In this document: one piece after another, positions 43,858-53,003 of the stretch
How the letters are laid out: each line of letters begins with the position of its first letter
How positions within the stretch are numbered: the stretch's first letter is position 1
Assembly (NCBI RefSeq): GCF_005576615.1
Contig: NZ_CP040330.1
Location: 310,001 to 374,000, forward strand
Direction of reading: 5' to 3'
Length of the DNA: 64,000 nucleotides
DNA from: Natrinema versiforme
GTDB lineage: Archaea > Halobacteriota > Halobacteria > Halobacteriales > Natrialbaceae
Notes under the pieces: generated by a model
Databases searched by the model: none
What the model was told of the DNA's origin: nothing
Seen by the model: only the letters and a program-made list of their open reading frames with translations
Made by a program: the position numbers and the translations under genes

Positions 43858-43953
43858 GTTCGGCCGATCGTCGCACCCGGCAGACGCGGCCGACTGCGGT
43901 CGGTCCCGAACCCCAAACGGGAGCGTTTTACCATCTCGCCGTAATCCTCCGCT

Positions 43954-44397
43954 ATGAAACTTCGACGGCCGCGCCGGCCGCGCGATTTCCGGCTTGCGGA
44001 CTCGGCACAGCAGATCGTCGGCGGGTTCCTGCTCGCCGGCCCCTTCGTGGTTACCGAGGAGGTCTGGGACCTCGCGAAGAGCATGAACCTCTTTCAGGCG
44101 ATCGGGACCGTGATCGTGGTGTTCGGGATCGGCTACGGGGCACTGTACACGGCCGATACGACTCGCGACCCGGACGACGAACAGGAGGTCGTCGGCGTCC
44201 CGCTTCGGTTCATCTCGCTGATGATCGTCTCGTTCGGCGCGGTAGCGCTGCTCGCGCTGTTACTCGACGCACCCGATACCTTCCTCGGGGACGAGACGAC
44301 CAGCGTCGCCGTGAAGACGACGATCAAGGCCGTGAGCGTCGGCTCGGTGTTCAGTGTCGTCGGCGCCGCGACGGCCGACAGCATCTTCTCGAAGTAA
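43954..44397 (+). CDS. DUF2391/TIGR02587-type membrane protein, 147 aa
   Basis: Four TM helices (about 22-42, 52-70, 82-104, 120-143) after a basic N-terminus (KLRRPRRPRDF). SAQQIVGGFLLAGPFVVTEEVW near residue 17 is characteristic of the family (shown to 20 residues at most elsewhere). Function unknown. A third consecutive membrane gene on the plus strand after the exchanger. Confidence 0.8.
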   Translation: MKLRRPRRPRDFRLADSAQQIVGGFLLAGPFVVTEEVWDLAKSMNLFQAIGTVIVVFGIGYGALYTADTTRDPDDEQEVVGVPLRFISLMIVSFGAVALLALLLDAPDTFLGDETTSVAVKTTIKAVSVGSVFSVVGAATADSIFSK

Positions 44398-44413
44398 CGC
44401 CGGTCGTCCGGTC

Positions 44414-45238
44414 TCAGAGGTGCGAGTCGTCGTACGACTCCTTGGATCGCTCCGCGTGTGCGTTGCCGCAATCACTGCACTCCAGCCGTTCCATGTTGTC
44501 CATCGAGACGTCGAGCGAGCCGCAGTTCGCACAGTAATACCCGTACTGTTCCGTGTGGTCTTCGTCCTCGTAGGTGACGAAAAACGACGCCGCGGTGCCG
44601 GATTCTTCCTCCTCGCGAGCGATATAGAGCGTCTCGTCGCCGTCGGTCGCCGTCAGGGTTCCGTCGACCGTCTCCGTCTCGGGGAACTCGTCGGTCTGTG
44701 CGTCCTCGCCGTCCGCTCGCGATTCCGTCGGGAGGGCCACGTCGACGTCCGCGTCCGCGTACACGTACTTCACGAGGGACTCACCGGCGACCTCGATGCG
44801 CCGGTCCCCGTTGTGCTCGAGGCCGAAGCGCTCGACGAACTGGTGGCCCTCGGTGTTCGCCTCGAGGACGGTGGCGCAGACGTGCTCGGCCCCCCGATTG
44901 CGGAGCGTCTCGCTCGCGGTCTCGTAGAGCTCCGTCCCGATCCCCTTCCCTCGGTGTTCGGGATCGACGAAGAGCCAGTTCACTTCGCCCCACTCGTCCT
45001 CGAGTCGGCCTTCGACGAACCCGGCGATGACCGTGCTCTCGAGCTCGTCGCCGGTCTCGACGACGTGGAGCAGCGTGTCCCCGTCGTCGATCTTGTCGGC
45101 CACGGCGTCGTCGCCGAACTGATCGTCGGTGATCCCGTCGATCTGTCCCGGACTGAGCCTGAACGATGTCGTCATCGAACTGTCTATGACTTCCCGAATC
45201 CGCTCGGCCTCGTCCGGCTCCGGTTCCCGAATCTCCAT
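44414..45238 (-). CDS. GNAT acetyltransferase with C-terminal zinc ribbon, 274 aa
   Basis: Residues ~1-160 are GNAT: WLFVDPEHRGKGIGTELY near 88-105 contains the acetyl-CoA motif (R/Q)xxGxG, followed by VLEANTEGHQFVERFGLE near 123. After a polar linker, residues ~205-274 hold a DUF5816-like domain with CANCG and CSDCG, a zinc ribbon. Transfers acetyl from acetyl-CoA to an unknown amine. The ribbon may recognise a protein or nucleic-acid target. Confidence 0.87.
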   Translation of the reverse strand: MEIREPEPDEAERIREVIDSSMTTSFRLSPGQIDGITDDQFGDDAVADKIDDGDTLLHVVETGDELESTVIAGFVEGRLEDEWGEVNWLFVDPEHRGKGIGTELYETASETLRNRGAEHVCATVLEANTEGHQFVERFGLEHNGDRRIEVAGESLVKYVYADADVDVALPTESRADGEDAQTDEFPETETVDGTLTATDGDETLYIAREEEESGTAASFFVTYEDEDHTEQYGYYCANCGSLDVSMDNMERLECSDCGNAHAERSKESYDDSHL

Positions 45239-45373
45239 ATCGGATACTCGGTATCGTCCCGGATAAGATGGCTGCAGGCGGGGACAGGCGGACTTATTTG
45301 GGGAGCCAACCCCGTCGGCTGCCGGCCGCCGCCTCGCCTCGACCCCGCGTGAACCGGACCGCTCGAGCGGGAC

Positions 45374-45799
45374 TTACGCGTCGCCGCCGGTGACGACCAC
45401 CGGGCGGTCCGAACTGAGGATAATGCCCTGCGTCGTGCTGCCGAAAATCGCTTTGCCCACCGGCGAGCGCTTGCGGCCGCCGAGCACGATCGAGTCGACG
45501 TCGTAGGCCTCGGCCGCCTCGAGAATGTCGTCTTCGGTATCGCCGCTGTCTTCGAGGACCGTCACTTCGATGTCGGCGTCCTCGAGGGCCTCCTGTGCGC
45601 GGCGAACGGAGCCGATCCGCGAGGCCGATTTGAACTTCTCGAACTCCTGTGGGAGGTCGTCGCTGTCCTCGGTGAAGACGAACAGGACGTAGGCCTCGAC
45701 CGCTTGTGCGGCGTCGGGCAGCGACGCGACGTAGTCGGCCTGTGCCAGCGCACGGTCCTCGTTGGTATCGACGGGTATCAAGACGCGATACATGGACAA
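45374..45799 (-). CDS. Universal stress protein (UspA), 141 aa
   Basis: Rossmann-like UspA with the ATP-binding signature GGRKRSPVGKAIFGSTTQG near residue 105, fitting GxxGx9G(S/T), so an ATP-binding subtype. N-terminal strand RVLIPVDTNEDRALAQADYV. Cytosolic dimer, stress-associated in bacteria. The start may be MSMYR (45799) or MYRVL (45793). Confidence 0.92.
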   Translation of the reverse strand: MSMYRVLIPVDTNEDRALAQADYVASLPDAAQAVEAYVLFVFTEDSDDLPQEFEKFKSASRIGSVRRAQEALEDADIEVTVLEDSGDTEDDILEAAEAYDVDSIVLGGRKRSPVGKAIFGSTTQGIILSSDRPVVVTGGDA

Positions 45800-45900
45800 C
45801 AGTTCGCATGGCCGGGTTATAAAATCGACTCCGATTCCCGCTGCTCGACGGTGGCTCCGCGAGCGAGCGCACCCGCTGCGTTCGCGTCTCGGCGGTCAAT

Positions 45901-46143
45901 TCAGTCTTCGTCGGTTTCCTCGTCTTCCTCCTCGTCGGCGGCTCCGCCGGTCGACTCCTCGTCCGCTTCGTCCTCGTCCTCGTCCTCGCCCTCGACCTCG
46001 ACCTCCGCTTCGACTTCGATCGTCAGCCCGCCGGCCTCGAGTTCGCCCTCGAACTCGCGTTCGTCCCCGACTTCCATCTCGAGTTCGGTGGTGTCCACTT
46101 CGACTTCGACCTCCACGTCGACGGTGACTTCGGCGTCGTCCAT
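45901..46143 (-). CDS. Small, extremely acidic protein, 80 aa
   Basis: Begins MDDAEVTVDVEVEVEVDTTE and continues as alternating Val/Glu beta strands (TIEVEAEVEVEGE), ending in an Asp/Glu-rich tail broken by STGGAA. About half the residues are acidic. The strand alternation suggests a two- to three-stranded sheet. No family is recognised, but the composition and a clean ATG favour a real gene. Confidence 0.6.
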   Translation of the reverse strand: MDDAEVTVDVEVEVEVDTTELEMEVGDEREFEGELEAGGLTIEVEAEVEVEGEDEDEDEADEESTGGAADEEEDEETDED

Positions 46144-46219
46144 ACCTGCCCTTCGCTCGACTTCCCTATAGGGATACCGCGCGTTTTCGCGGACTGTATT
46201 CGCCCCCGGGTCCGGAACG

Positions 46220-46227
46220 TATTTTTA
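46220..46227 (+). promoter_or_regulatory. TATA box of the 41-aa gene
   Basis: TATTTTTA lies 22-29 nt upstream of the ATG at 46249. Confidence 0.65.
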
Positions 46228-46248
46228 GGCTGGCCGAAAAGAGAGTGT

Positions 46249-46374
46249 ATGCCCGATCCCGTCCGGGTAACGCTCGAGGGGACCGACGACTCGACGTCCG
46301 TTCGCGACGGGGCCGTCTACCTGACCGACGACCGGTTCGATTCCTGTCGCCGATTGGACGACCGGCGGGCGTGA
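46249..46374 (+). CDS. Small hypothetical protein, 41 aa
   Basis: Starts MPDPVRVTLEGTDDS, then beta-like VRDGAVYLTDDRFD and an Arg-rich end (RRLDDRRA), with one Cys. Too short for most gene finders, but the well-placed TATA box and haloarchaeal composition support it. No relative is recognised. Confidence 0.55.
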   Translation: MPDPVRVTLEGTDDSTSVRDGAVYLTDDRFDSCRRLDDRRA

Positions 46375-46461
46375 GATTACCGCGACGGGTGAAGTTCACG
46401 GTTGCGTACGTTTCACCGAGCGAACCGTGCACTTCTTTTGCGACTCGATCCAAACAATAGT

Positions 46462-46905
46462 ATGTCTCCACCGATCGAGGACGCGATTACCGTTCTGTTG
46501 GTCGAACCAAACCCCGGTGACGCGCGCCTGTTCTCCGAATCGTTCGAGGACGCGAACATCGCGAGCCGGATCCACACCGTCACCGGGGGCGAGGCGGCGC
46601 TCGACTTCGTCCACCAGCGCGGCGAGCACGTGGACAGCCCCCGACCGGACATGATCCTGCTCGACTTCCAACTCCCCGACGTGGACGGCGCGGACGTGCT
46701 CTCCGAACTCAAATCCGCAGAGGCGCTGCGCTCGATCCCCGTGATCGTGATGACGAGTTCGGCGACCGAAGAGGACATCGCCCGCTCCTACGACCTCCAC
46801 GCGAACGCGTACGTCCAGAAACCGGTCGAACCGGACGAGTTCATCGAACTCGGCCGCTCGTTCGAAAACTTCTGGCTGACCTTCGTCCGACTCCCCGGCG
46901 AGTAG
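46462..46905 (+). CDS. Single-domain response regulator (Rcp1-like), 147 aa
   Basis: Receiver domain only: acidic pocket VLLVEPNPGDARL at residue ~10 (E/P replacing the usual DD, with E and D nearby), phospho-acceptor Asp in ILLDFQLPDVDG near 59, Thr/Ser in VMTSSATEE near 92 and Lys in VQKPVEPDEF near 114. Rcp1-type receivers serve phytochrome- or GAF-type histidine kinases. The start MSPPIEDAI at 46462 is chosen over an ATG 60 nt upstream. Cognate kinase unknown. Confidence 0.9.
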   Translation: MSPPIEDAITVLLVEPNPGDARLFSESFEDANIASRIHTVTGGEAALDFVHQRGEHVDSPRPDMILLDFQLPDVDGADVLSELKSAEALRSIPVIVMTSSATEEDIARSYDLHANAYVQKPVEPDEFIELGRSFENFWLTFVRLPGE

Positions 46906-46978
46906 CCTCGACGGAGCCGACCTCGCTCTCTTTCGCTCGGGCTCTGTCTCCCCAAAACCCGGCCCGTTCCGATCGACT

Positions 46979-47860
46979 CTACGACTCGAGCCAGTCGGGC
47001 AATTCGTTGATCGACTCGAGGACCGCCGCCGCGCCCTCGGTCTCGTATTTCCGCCGCCCCTCCGCGCCGGTCAGCCCGCCGGTCAGGACGCCGATCCCGC
47101 GGTACTCGCGATCGGGGTCGGCCTCGCTGGCGTTGACCGCCGTCCGAATATCGTCTAACGTGTCGCCGACGAAGACGACGCTCTCGGCGTCGAACCGCTC
47201 CGCGAGCGTCGTCAGCGCGCGCGGGTGGGGTTTGCCCTCCTCCCAGTCGTCCATCGTGAAGCGATGGTCGAGCGGGATCGCGTCGTCGAGTCCCACCCGA
47301 TCTAAGGCGATCTCGGCCTCGGCTTCCGGGCGGCCGGTCAGGACGCCTACGTCGTAGCCCTCGAGCAGCCGGTCCCGGGCTTCGGGCTCGAGCAACACCG
47401 GTTCGTCGTGGATGAAGCCGGCCGTCTCGCGCTCGAGGTCGGGCTCGCCGCCCTCGAGTCCGCGGTAGAGTTCGTCGCCGAGGTACAGTTGCTGGAAGAC
47501 GTCGCGGAGCCGCTCGCGGTCCCACCGATTCGTCACGCGCTGGGTTGCCCGCGCGCCGATCGCCTCGCGGACGACGGTTTCGGCCGCCTCGAGGCCGCCG
47601 CCGTTCGCGGCGATCGCGTCGGTAAAGTCCGACAGCGACTCGCCATACCCCTCCTCAGTCGCAAGAACGTAGAGCGCGGCGGCGTGGGTCAGTTCCCAAT
47701 CGTTGTTGAACCCGCCGGCGTCTTTGAACTGCTGGATGTCGTCCTTGCGGATCGTCCGATCGTAGACCGCCTCGACGGACTCGACGATCGCCCGCCGGTA
47801 GGAGTCGGCGACGTCGACGAGCACCCCGTCGATGTCGAGGATGACGGCGTCTGCGTTCAT
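46979..47860 (-). CDS. HAD-family hydrolase (TIGR01548 type), 293 aa
   Basis: Haloacid-dehalogenase fold: motif [17 protein letters not shown] at residue 8 with the Asp nucleophile and acid/base Asp, motif II VLTGRPE near 172, motif III Lys in [10 protein letters not shown] near 208 and motif [15 protein letters not shown] near 228. The large helical cap (about 20-160) fits TIGR01548, seen near histidine biosynthesis genes in some genomes but not here. Phosphatase with unknown substrate. Confidence 0.9.
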   Translation of the reverse strand: MNADAVILDIDGVLVDVADSYRRAIVESVEAVYDRTIRKDDIQQFKDAGGFNNDWELTHAAALYVLATEEGYGESLSDFTDAIAANGGGLEAAETVVREAIGARATQRVTNRWDRERLRDVFQQLYLGDELYRGLEGGEPDLERETAGFIHDEPVLLEPEARDRLLEGYDVGVLTGRPEAEAEIALDRVGLDDAIPLDHRFTMDDWEEGKPHPRALTTLAERFDAESVVFVGDTLDDIRTAVNASEADPDREYRGIGVLTGGLTGAEGRRKYETEGAAAVLESINELPDWLES

Positions 47861-47900
47861 ACTCCCTCGAACGGGCCGGCGGGGATAAATAACTCTGATT

Positions 47901-48530
47901 TCAGACCGCGCCGAGTCCCACGACCCACGCCGCCACGGCGAACAGGCCGGCCGCGTAGAGGAGGTCCGCCCACAGCCACGACAGCAGGTTCGCGACGTAG
48001 ATCACGACGACGAACGGAACGCCGAGCAGAACGCGGGGCGACCGCCGCCACTCCGCCCGCGAGCGGTTCCAGAGCGTATTCGCGTCGCCGGTGCTCGGAA
48101 ACGCGTGCATTCCGACCGAGAGTCCCAGCCAGCCGAGTGCGAGCGCCGCGACGATCGTCCCGAGAGACGCCGTCCGAATCTCGCCGATCCCCTCGAGGAG
48201 CACGGCGAGGCCGAGAAAGGCGGCAAACGCGGCGAGGGTGTTGACCAGAAACGGCGCGACGCTGACGACGAACGACTCCCGGTACCGCTCGGGGTGGCCG
48301 TGGCGGACGTACCCCGGCGGATTCCCGACCCGGAAGTACGCGACCTCGAGGACGGGAACCCCCACGAGATCGCAGGCCTGCTTGTGGGCGAACTCGTGGA
48401 AGACGACGCCGGGGACGGTAAAGAGACGGAACAGACCCCAGAAGAGCGTGCTGATGCCGACAAGTACCACGGTGAGCGCGATGGCGGCAGCCACGAGCCC
48501 GATGGGAGACGCGAGTAGATCGGCGTTCAC
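47901..48530 (-). CDS. M50-like membrane metalloprotease/DUF3267 protein, 209 aa
   Basis: Polytopic protein with an HExxH-type zinc motif in [13 protein letters not shown] near residue 42, at the end of the first TM helix, and four further TM segments (about 85-105, 120-140, 165-190, 192-207). The layout resembles small site-2-protease-like families. The third zinc ligand is not identified with certainty. Substrate unknown; intramembrane or juxtamembrane cleavage is inferred. Confidence 0.8.
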   Translation of the reverse strand: MNADLLASPIGLVAAAIALTVVLVGISTLFWGLFRLFTVPGVVFHEFAHKQACDLVGVPVLEVAYFRVGNPPGYVRHGHPERYRESFVVSVAPFLVNTLAAFAAFLGLAVLLEGIGEIRTASLGTIVAALALGWLGLSVGMHAFPSTGDANTLWNRSRAEWRRSPRVLLGVPFVVVIYVANLLSWLWADLLYAAGLFAVAAWVVGLGAV

Positions 48531-48618
48531 GTTCGCTGGAAGGATTCGAACGGAAATAATTCATTCGCGCGAACGTCTCGCAGCTCTCGGTGAGACCGTC
48601 TCGGCGCGCCTCGATAAC

Positions 48619-49023
48619 TTACTCCGAAAGCGTGCGAGCCACGTACAGCGTCCCCGTCTCGATCGTCACCCGTTCGACCGGCACCGCGGGCTGATCGCCG
48701 CCCAGCGTCGTGAACAGGAAGTCGGCGTCGGCCGCCCGCGCCGCCTCGAGCGCCGGGCGGTGGAGCTCCGGCGGGAGATTCCGCGCGTACACCGCGTCCG
48801 CGTCGGCGTAGACCGACGGGTCGGGGTCGACGATATCGTCGCGGACGAATTGCACACCCGCCGGCACGTCGCGATCGTGGACGTCCGTCGCGGTGACGGA
48901 AACGCCGCGTTTTGCGAGCGCTCGAGCCACCTCGGTCCGCCGGCCGATCCCGATCTCGACTACCTGTTCGTACTCGTCAACGTAATCGATTATTGCATCG
49001 AGATTCCGGCGAGAGTGGGCCAC
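48619..49023 (-). CDS. UPF0146 family protein, 134 aa
   Basis: Rossmann-like small protein: VVEIGIGRRTEVARALAKRG near residue 20 resembles a SAM- or nucleotide-binding loop, VTATDVHDR near 43, VYARNLPPELHRPALEAAR near 78. The length is normal for UPF0146. GTG at 49023 (AHSRRNLD) is used because it gives the family length; longer frames upstream overlap the divergent archaemetzincin gene. Function unknown. Confidence 0.83.
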   Translation of the reverse strand: MAHSRRNLDAIIDYVDEYEQVVEIGIGRRTEVARALAKRGVSVTATDVHDRDVPAGVQFVRDDIVDPDPSVYADADAVYARNLPPELHRPALEAARAADADFLFTTLGGDQPAVPVERVTIETGTLYVARTLSE

Positions 49024-49032
49024 GGCGGGACG

Positions 49033-49037
49033 TTTAT
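49033..49037 (+). promoter_or_regulatory. TATA box of the archaemetzincin gene
   Basis: TTTAT (within CGTTTATGCC) lies 26-30 nt upstream of the ATG at 49063. Only 39 bp separate the divergent starts. Confidence 0.5.
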
Positions 49038-49062
49038 GCCACCCGCGGCCATAGCCCTTGCT

Positions 49063-49584
49063 ATGCTCGTCGATATCGTGCCGGTCGGCAACGTCCCCGC
49101 AGCGGTCAAGCGGGCGGCCTCTACCGCGTTGCGATCGGTTTACGACTGCGACGTGTCGATCAACGACTCGCAGTCGGTCCCCAACGGAGCCTACGACTCC
49201 GATCGGAACCAGTACTCCGCGGAGACGTTCATCCAACTCGCAGAACGGGTCGGCCGCGGACAGAAAAACATCGCCATCACCCCTCACGATCTCTTCTATC
49301 GCCGCCGCAACTACGTCTTCGGGCTCGCCTATCTCGACGGCAGCGGTAGCGTCGTCTCCACGTATCGACTGCAGACCTCGAGCGACGGCGGCTTCTCGAA
49401 CCAGAGCGCCGCCGACATCTTCGAGGACCGCGTCCGCAAGGAGATCGTCCACGAGATCGGCCACACCTACGGCCTCGAGCACTGCGACAACAACCGCTGT
49501 GTCATGAACTTCTCGCCGACCGTCCGCGAAGTCGACATCAAAGAAGAGAACCTCTGTGGCAGCTGTCAACGACTGATTAGCTGA
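49063..49584 (+). CDS. amzA: Archaemetzincin zinc metalloprotease, 173 aa
   Basis: The extended metzincin motif HEIGHTYGLEHCDNNRCVMN near residue 131 carries the three His ligands and catalytic Glu; the C-terminal CGSC adds the second zinc site with two upstream Cys, and the Met-turn is in VMNFS. Size is typical for archaeal AmzA, an aminopeptidase-like or oligopeptide protease. MLVDIVPVG at 49063 matches the family start. Confidence 0.93.
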   Translation: MLVDIVPVGNVPAAVKRAASTALRSVYDCDVSINDSQSVPNGAYDSDRNQYSAETFIQLAERVGRGQKNIAITPHDLFYRRRNYVFGLAYLDGSGSVVSTYRLQTSSDGGFSNQSAADIFEDRVRKEIVHEIGHTYGLEHCDNNRCVMNFSPTVREVDIKEENLCGSCQRLIS

Positions 49585-49651
49585 GTTCCGTTCTTCGTTT
49601 CCGCCCGATACCGAAGCGAAACACCGACCTCGACGGCCTCGCGTCGGCGAC

Positions 49652-51466
49652 TTACGGCGCGTAGTAGTACTCGCCCTCGCTTTTCTGCTGGCGATCCAGC
49701 TGTGACTCGGGTTTGTTGATCCGCGGCCGGGAGGTGCGCTCGTCCCGGCGGAAGGTCACGTCCAAGTTCGCGAGGAACTCGTTCATGCCGTCGCGCATGG
49801 GCTGGGGTTGGCCGGCGCGACCCTGCACGGCGGGCTCGCCGTCGAAGACCATCAGCCGGTCGGCCAGCAGGTCCATCATGTAGATGTCGTGGTCGATGAC
49901 CATCACGGTGGCATCCTGCTGTTCGGCGTAGCGTCGGATCGCCTTCGTGGCCTGGACCCGCTGTTCGACGTCGAGGTGGGCGGACGGCTCGTCGAGCAGG
50001 TAGAGGTCCGCCGAGTCGGAGAGACAGGCCGCGATGGCGACCCGCTGGCGCTCCCCGCCGGAGAGATCCGAGAGGTTCTGCTCCATGATCCGCTCGAGTT
50101 GGAGCGGCTGGGCGATCTCGGTGTTCCAGTACGAGGAGCCGAACTGATCGGTGATCGACGAGAGGAAGGCGTCGACCCGCATGTGCTGGTCGATGGTGAC
50201 GTACTGCGGTTTGTACGAAATATCGAGGTCCAGATCGGCGTCGCCCTCGTCGGGCGTGAGATTCCCGGTGAGCAGTTTCGCGAACGTCGACTTCCCGATC
50301 CCGTTCGGGCCGACGATCCCCAGCACCTCGTTCTCGCGGATCGTCCCGCCCTCGACCTCGAGGCTGAACTCGCCGTCGCCGTAGCTCTTGGTGAGGTCGG
50401 GGTACTCCACGAGTGCATCGGCCTTGCTGGCGGCCCGCGGAGCGTGTTCCTCGAACTCGATCGGGTTCGGCCGGATCCGCATGTTCTCGTTGTCGAGGTA
50501 CCCCGAGAGGTACTCGTTGATCCCGTTACGGACGGACTTGGGCGAGGTGATGACACCGTAGGCACCCGGCTCACCGTAGGCGACGTGGAGCGTGTCCGCG
50601 AGCAGGTCGAGGATCGCGAGGTCGTGCTCGACGACCAGGACCGACTTGTCTTCCTCCTCGGCGAGTTCACGGATCAGCCGCGCCGCGGTCACGCGCTGGC
50701 CGATATCCAGATACGGCGTGACCTCGTCGAGGAAGTAGAAGTCCGTGTCCCGAGCGAGCGTTGCCGCGATGGCGACCCGCTGGAGTTCCCCGCCCGAGAG
50801 GTCGTCGATCGACTGATCCATGACGGGGCCGATCGAGAGCCGCTCGACTAACTCGTCTAACGCACCGCGTTCGTCGGTCCGCTCGAGCAACTGGCGGGTG
50901 TTCCCGTCGAACTGGTTCGGAATCTGGTCGACGTACTGGGGCTTTTGTGCGATGGTGATGTCGCCGTCTCGTACGTCGGCGATGTAATCCTGGAGTTCGG
51001 TCCCGCGGTAGGCCTCGAGCACCTCGTCCCAGCCCGGCGACTCCTCGTGGCGACCGAGGTTCGGCTCGAGTTCGCCCGCGAGGATGCGCACGGCGGTGGT
51101 CTTCCCGATCCCGTTCGGACCGAGAATTCCGGTGACCTGCCCCTCCTGTGGCGCGGGGAGGCCGTACAGCGAGAAGGCGTTCTCGCCGTAGCGGTGGACC
51201 GGTTCGTCCTGGAGTTCCTGGGGCAGGTTGATGATCTCGATGGCGTCGAAGGGACACTTCTCGACGCAGATCCCACAGCTCTCGCCCAGACAGATCTCCT
51301 CGGAGATGTGGATCTGCTCGGGCTGGCCCTCCGCGGCCTCCTCGCCGCGGAGGGTGATACACTCCTTGCCCGTACGATTTGGCGGACAGTAGTTCTTGCA
51401 CTCGTAGCTACACCGATCCGGCTGGCACCGGTCTAAGTCTACGACGGCGATGCTGTCGTCGGCCAT
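49652..51466 (-). CDS. Ribosome-recycling ATPase RLI/ABCE1, 604 aa
   Basis: Essential twin-ABC protein that splits ribosomes after termination. N-terminal ferredoxin-like domain with two 4Fe-4S clusters: CQPDRCSYECKNYC near residue 14 and CLGESCGICVEKC near 59. ABC1: GPNGIGKTTAVRI near 115 and LSGGELQR near 223, with DEVTPYLD. ABC2: GPNGIGKSTFAKL near 372 and LSGGERQR near 467, with DEPSAHLD. Length is standard. It lies 1 nt after the EMC6-like gene, so the two are co-transcribed. Confidence 0.96.
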   Translation of the reverse strand: MADDSIAVVDLDRCQPDRCSYECKNYCPPNRTGKECITLRGEEAAEGQPEQIHISEEICLGESCGICVEKCPFDAIEIINLPQELQDEPVHRYGENAFSLYGLPAPQEGQVTGILGPNGIGKTTAVRILAGELEPNLGRHEESPGWDEVLEAYRGTELQDYIADVRDGDITIAQKPQYVDQIPNQFDGNTRQLLERTDERGALDELVERLSIGPVMDQSIDDLSGGELQRVAIAATLARDTDFYFLDEVTPYLDIGQRVTAARLIRELAEEEDKSVLVVEHDLAILDLLADTLHVAYGEPGAYGVITSPKSVRNGINEYLSGYLDNENMRIRPNPIEFEEHAPRAASKADALVEYPDLTKSYGDGEFSLEVEGGTIRENEVLGIVGPNGIGKSTFAKLLTGNLTPDEGDADLDLDISYKPQYVTIDQHMRVDAFLSSITDQFGSSYWNTEIAQPLQLERIMEQNLSDLSGGERQRVAIAACLSDSADLYLLDEPSAHLDVEQRVQATKAIRRYAEQQDATVMVIDHDIYMMDLLADRLMVFDGEPAVQGRAGQPQPMRDGMNEFLANLDVTFRRDERTSRPRINKPESQLDRQQKSEGEYYYAP

Positions 51467-51467
51467 G

Positions 51468-51785
51468 TTAACCCGAGGCCTCCGCGGTGAGCAGGATACC
51501 CCACGTCACGAACCAGAGTGCGAAGGTCATGAACGCGATGAACAGGTAGTGTTTCGCCCCGAACTCGTCGTCGCCGTAGATCCCCGAGACGTTGATGAGG
51601 ACGTACTGGACGAAGACCGCGCCGAGGACGAACGCGAGCGCCTGCGTGTTCTGGGCCGCCGCGTCGGACAGTCCGACCCAGGTCGCAGACGCCAGCGCCG
51701 CAGCGACGCCCAGCAGCGCCGACAAGGCCGTCACGCTGACCGAGCGAATGTGCTTTCGCCGGTCGCTGATCGATTCGGTCGACAT
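51468..51785 (-). CDS. EMC6-like membrane protein, 105 aa
   Basis: Three hydrophobic helices (about 18-38, 47-65, 80-100) with a polar N-terminus (STESISDRRKHIRSVSVTAL) and a short loop SGIYGDDEFGAKHYLF. Size and helix pattern resemble archaeal homologues of EMC6, a subunit of the ER membrane-protein insertase. The stop codon is 1 nt from the RLI/ABCE1 start, so the genes form an operon. Family call is by pattern only. Confidence 0.62.
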   Translation of the reverse strand: MSTESISDRRKHIRSVSVTALSALLGVAAALASATWVGLSDAAAQNTQALAFVLGAVFVQYVLINVSGIYGDDEFGAKHYLFIAFMTFALWFVTWGILLTAEASG

Positions 51786-51841
51786 GGAAAGAACTGCGAG
51801 GGCGGCGCTAAAAAGGCGTTCGCATTGAACCCTGAGATCCG

Positions 51842-52732
51842 TTACGTAATATCGAAGAAGTCCCCCTCCTCGCGCCCCGTCGTATCCGAGTAGTCCACTT
51901 GATAGGACTCGCCCGAACTGCCGGTCACATCGATGTTCTCTATTCTGATCGTGATTTCGCGTTCCGAGTTCCCTTGTCCCCCGTTGCCTTGGGAACTGTA
52001 CGTGAGCTGTGACGAGTCGGGATCGAACGTCAGTTCTCCATTGTGTTGTGTTTGGACGGTCACGTCTTCGGTAGTGACCGACGAGTAATCCACACCGCCG
52101 CTGCTCTGTGGCCGAGAGACGTTGACGGTCGCTTGGTCGTTGTTACCGAGCGACGAGACATCGAACGAAACGTTTTGCGTCGTGCTGTCAGTCGCTACAT
52201 CGCTCACCGTGAGCCCGGCCGATCCGCTGAACTTCCCCTTCCCACATTGGATCTCGACGGTCGTGTTGAACCTCGGACCAGCGATACTGATACTTTCCCC
52301 CTCGACGCGATCGACTCGAAACGTGACCTCGCGCTCGCCCACGCTCTGATCGTCGGCACATTCGACCGTGACACCGCTCGAACTACCGGTTTCGATCGTG
52401 TCACCGGCGTCCGGCGATGCGACGGCCACGATCGTATCGTCGACACTGTCGTCACCGATCGAAGCGACACTCACGTCTCGCACCTCGAGCGTCTCGCTGA
52501 CGTTGTTAGTGAGCGTTCCGACGGTCAGTGGATCGCTGTTCCCTCGCAACTCGGTTCCGGTCACGTCGCCCTCGCTTTCGATTCCGAGGTATGCGTCCGG
52601 GTCCGCGGCTGTCTGAACGCCGATCCCGCGGTCGGCTTCGAGGGAACTGAAGCCGGCCGACGGTCCGATCACTAATAGCGTGCCGATGATAGTGACTGCG
52701 ACCCCGATGTGTTTAATCGATTGCATACGCAT
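51842..52732 (-). CDS. TasA/camelysin-like secreted protein A, 296 aa
   Basis: A Sec-type hydrophobic signal (HIGVAVTIIGTLLVIGPSAG) is followed by GFSSLEADRGIGVQTAADPDA, of which GFSSLEADRG is the cluster motif. The mature part is beta-rich, with repeated VSV/VTV strands, conserved Cys in VECADDQS and VEIQCGKG, and a Gly-rich C-terminus. It resembles camelysin/TasA-type fibre subunits. Presumed cleaved by the neighbouring SipW-like peptidase. Start at 52732 (MRMQSIK) or 52726. Confidence 0.72.
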   Translation of the reverse strand: MRMQSIKHIGVAVTIIGTLLVIGPSAGFSSLEADRGIGVQTAADPDAYLGIESEGDVTGTELRGNSDPLTVGTLTNNVSETLEVRDVSVASIGDDSVDDTIVAVASPDAGDTIETGSSSGVTVECADDQSVGEREVTFRVDRVEGESISIAGPRFNTTVEIQCGKGKFSGSAGLTVSDVATDSTTQNVSFDVSSLGNNDQATVNVSRPQSSGGVDYSSVTTEDVTVQTQHNGELTFDPDSSQLTYSSQGNGGQGNSEREITIRIENIDVTGSSGESYQVDYSDTTGREEGDFFDIT

Positions 52733-53003
52733 TCGTTTACCCCTCGAATCCCCGGCCCCGGGAAACACCCCACGTCACTGCCCGCAGCCGCTTATCAGCT
52801 CCTTCGAATGCTCCGATAAAAACACGCTCTACCTTCCAGACCGTTCACGACGTTCACGATCGTTTAGTCCCCGTCGCAACCGCTCGAATGACCGTTCGAC
52901 GAATCAATCGCACAGAAGCGTCCGGTCACGCACAGCCGTCGCACGACTCGTACAACCGGTCGCCGCCGTATAGGTTACACCGTTGAGAACGAGCACGACG
53001 ACA

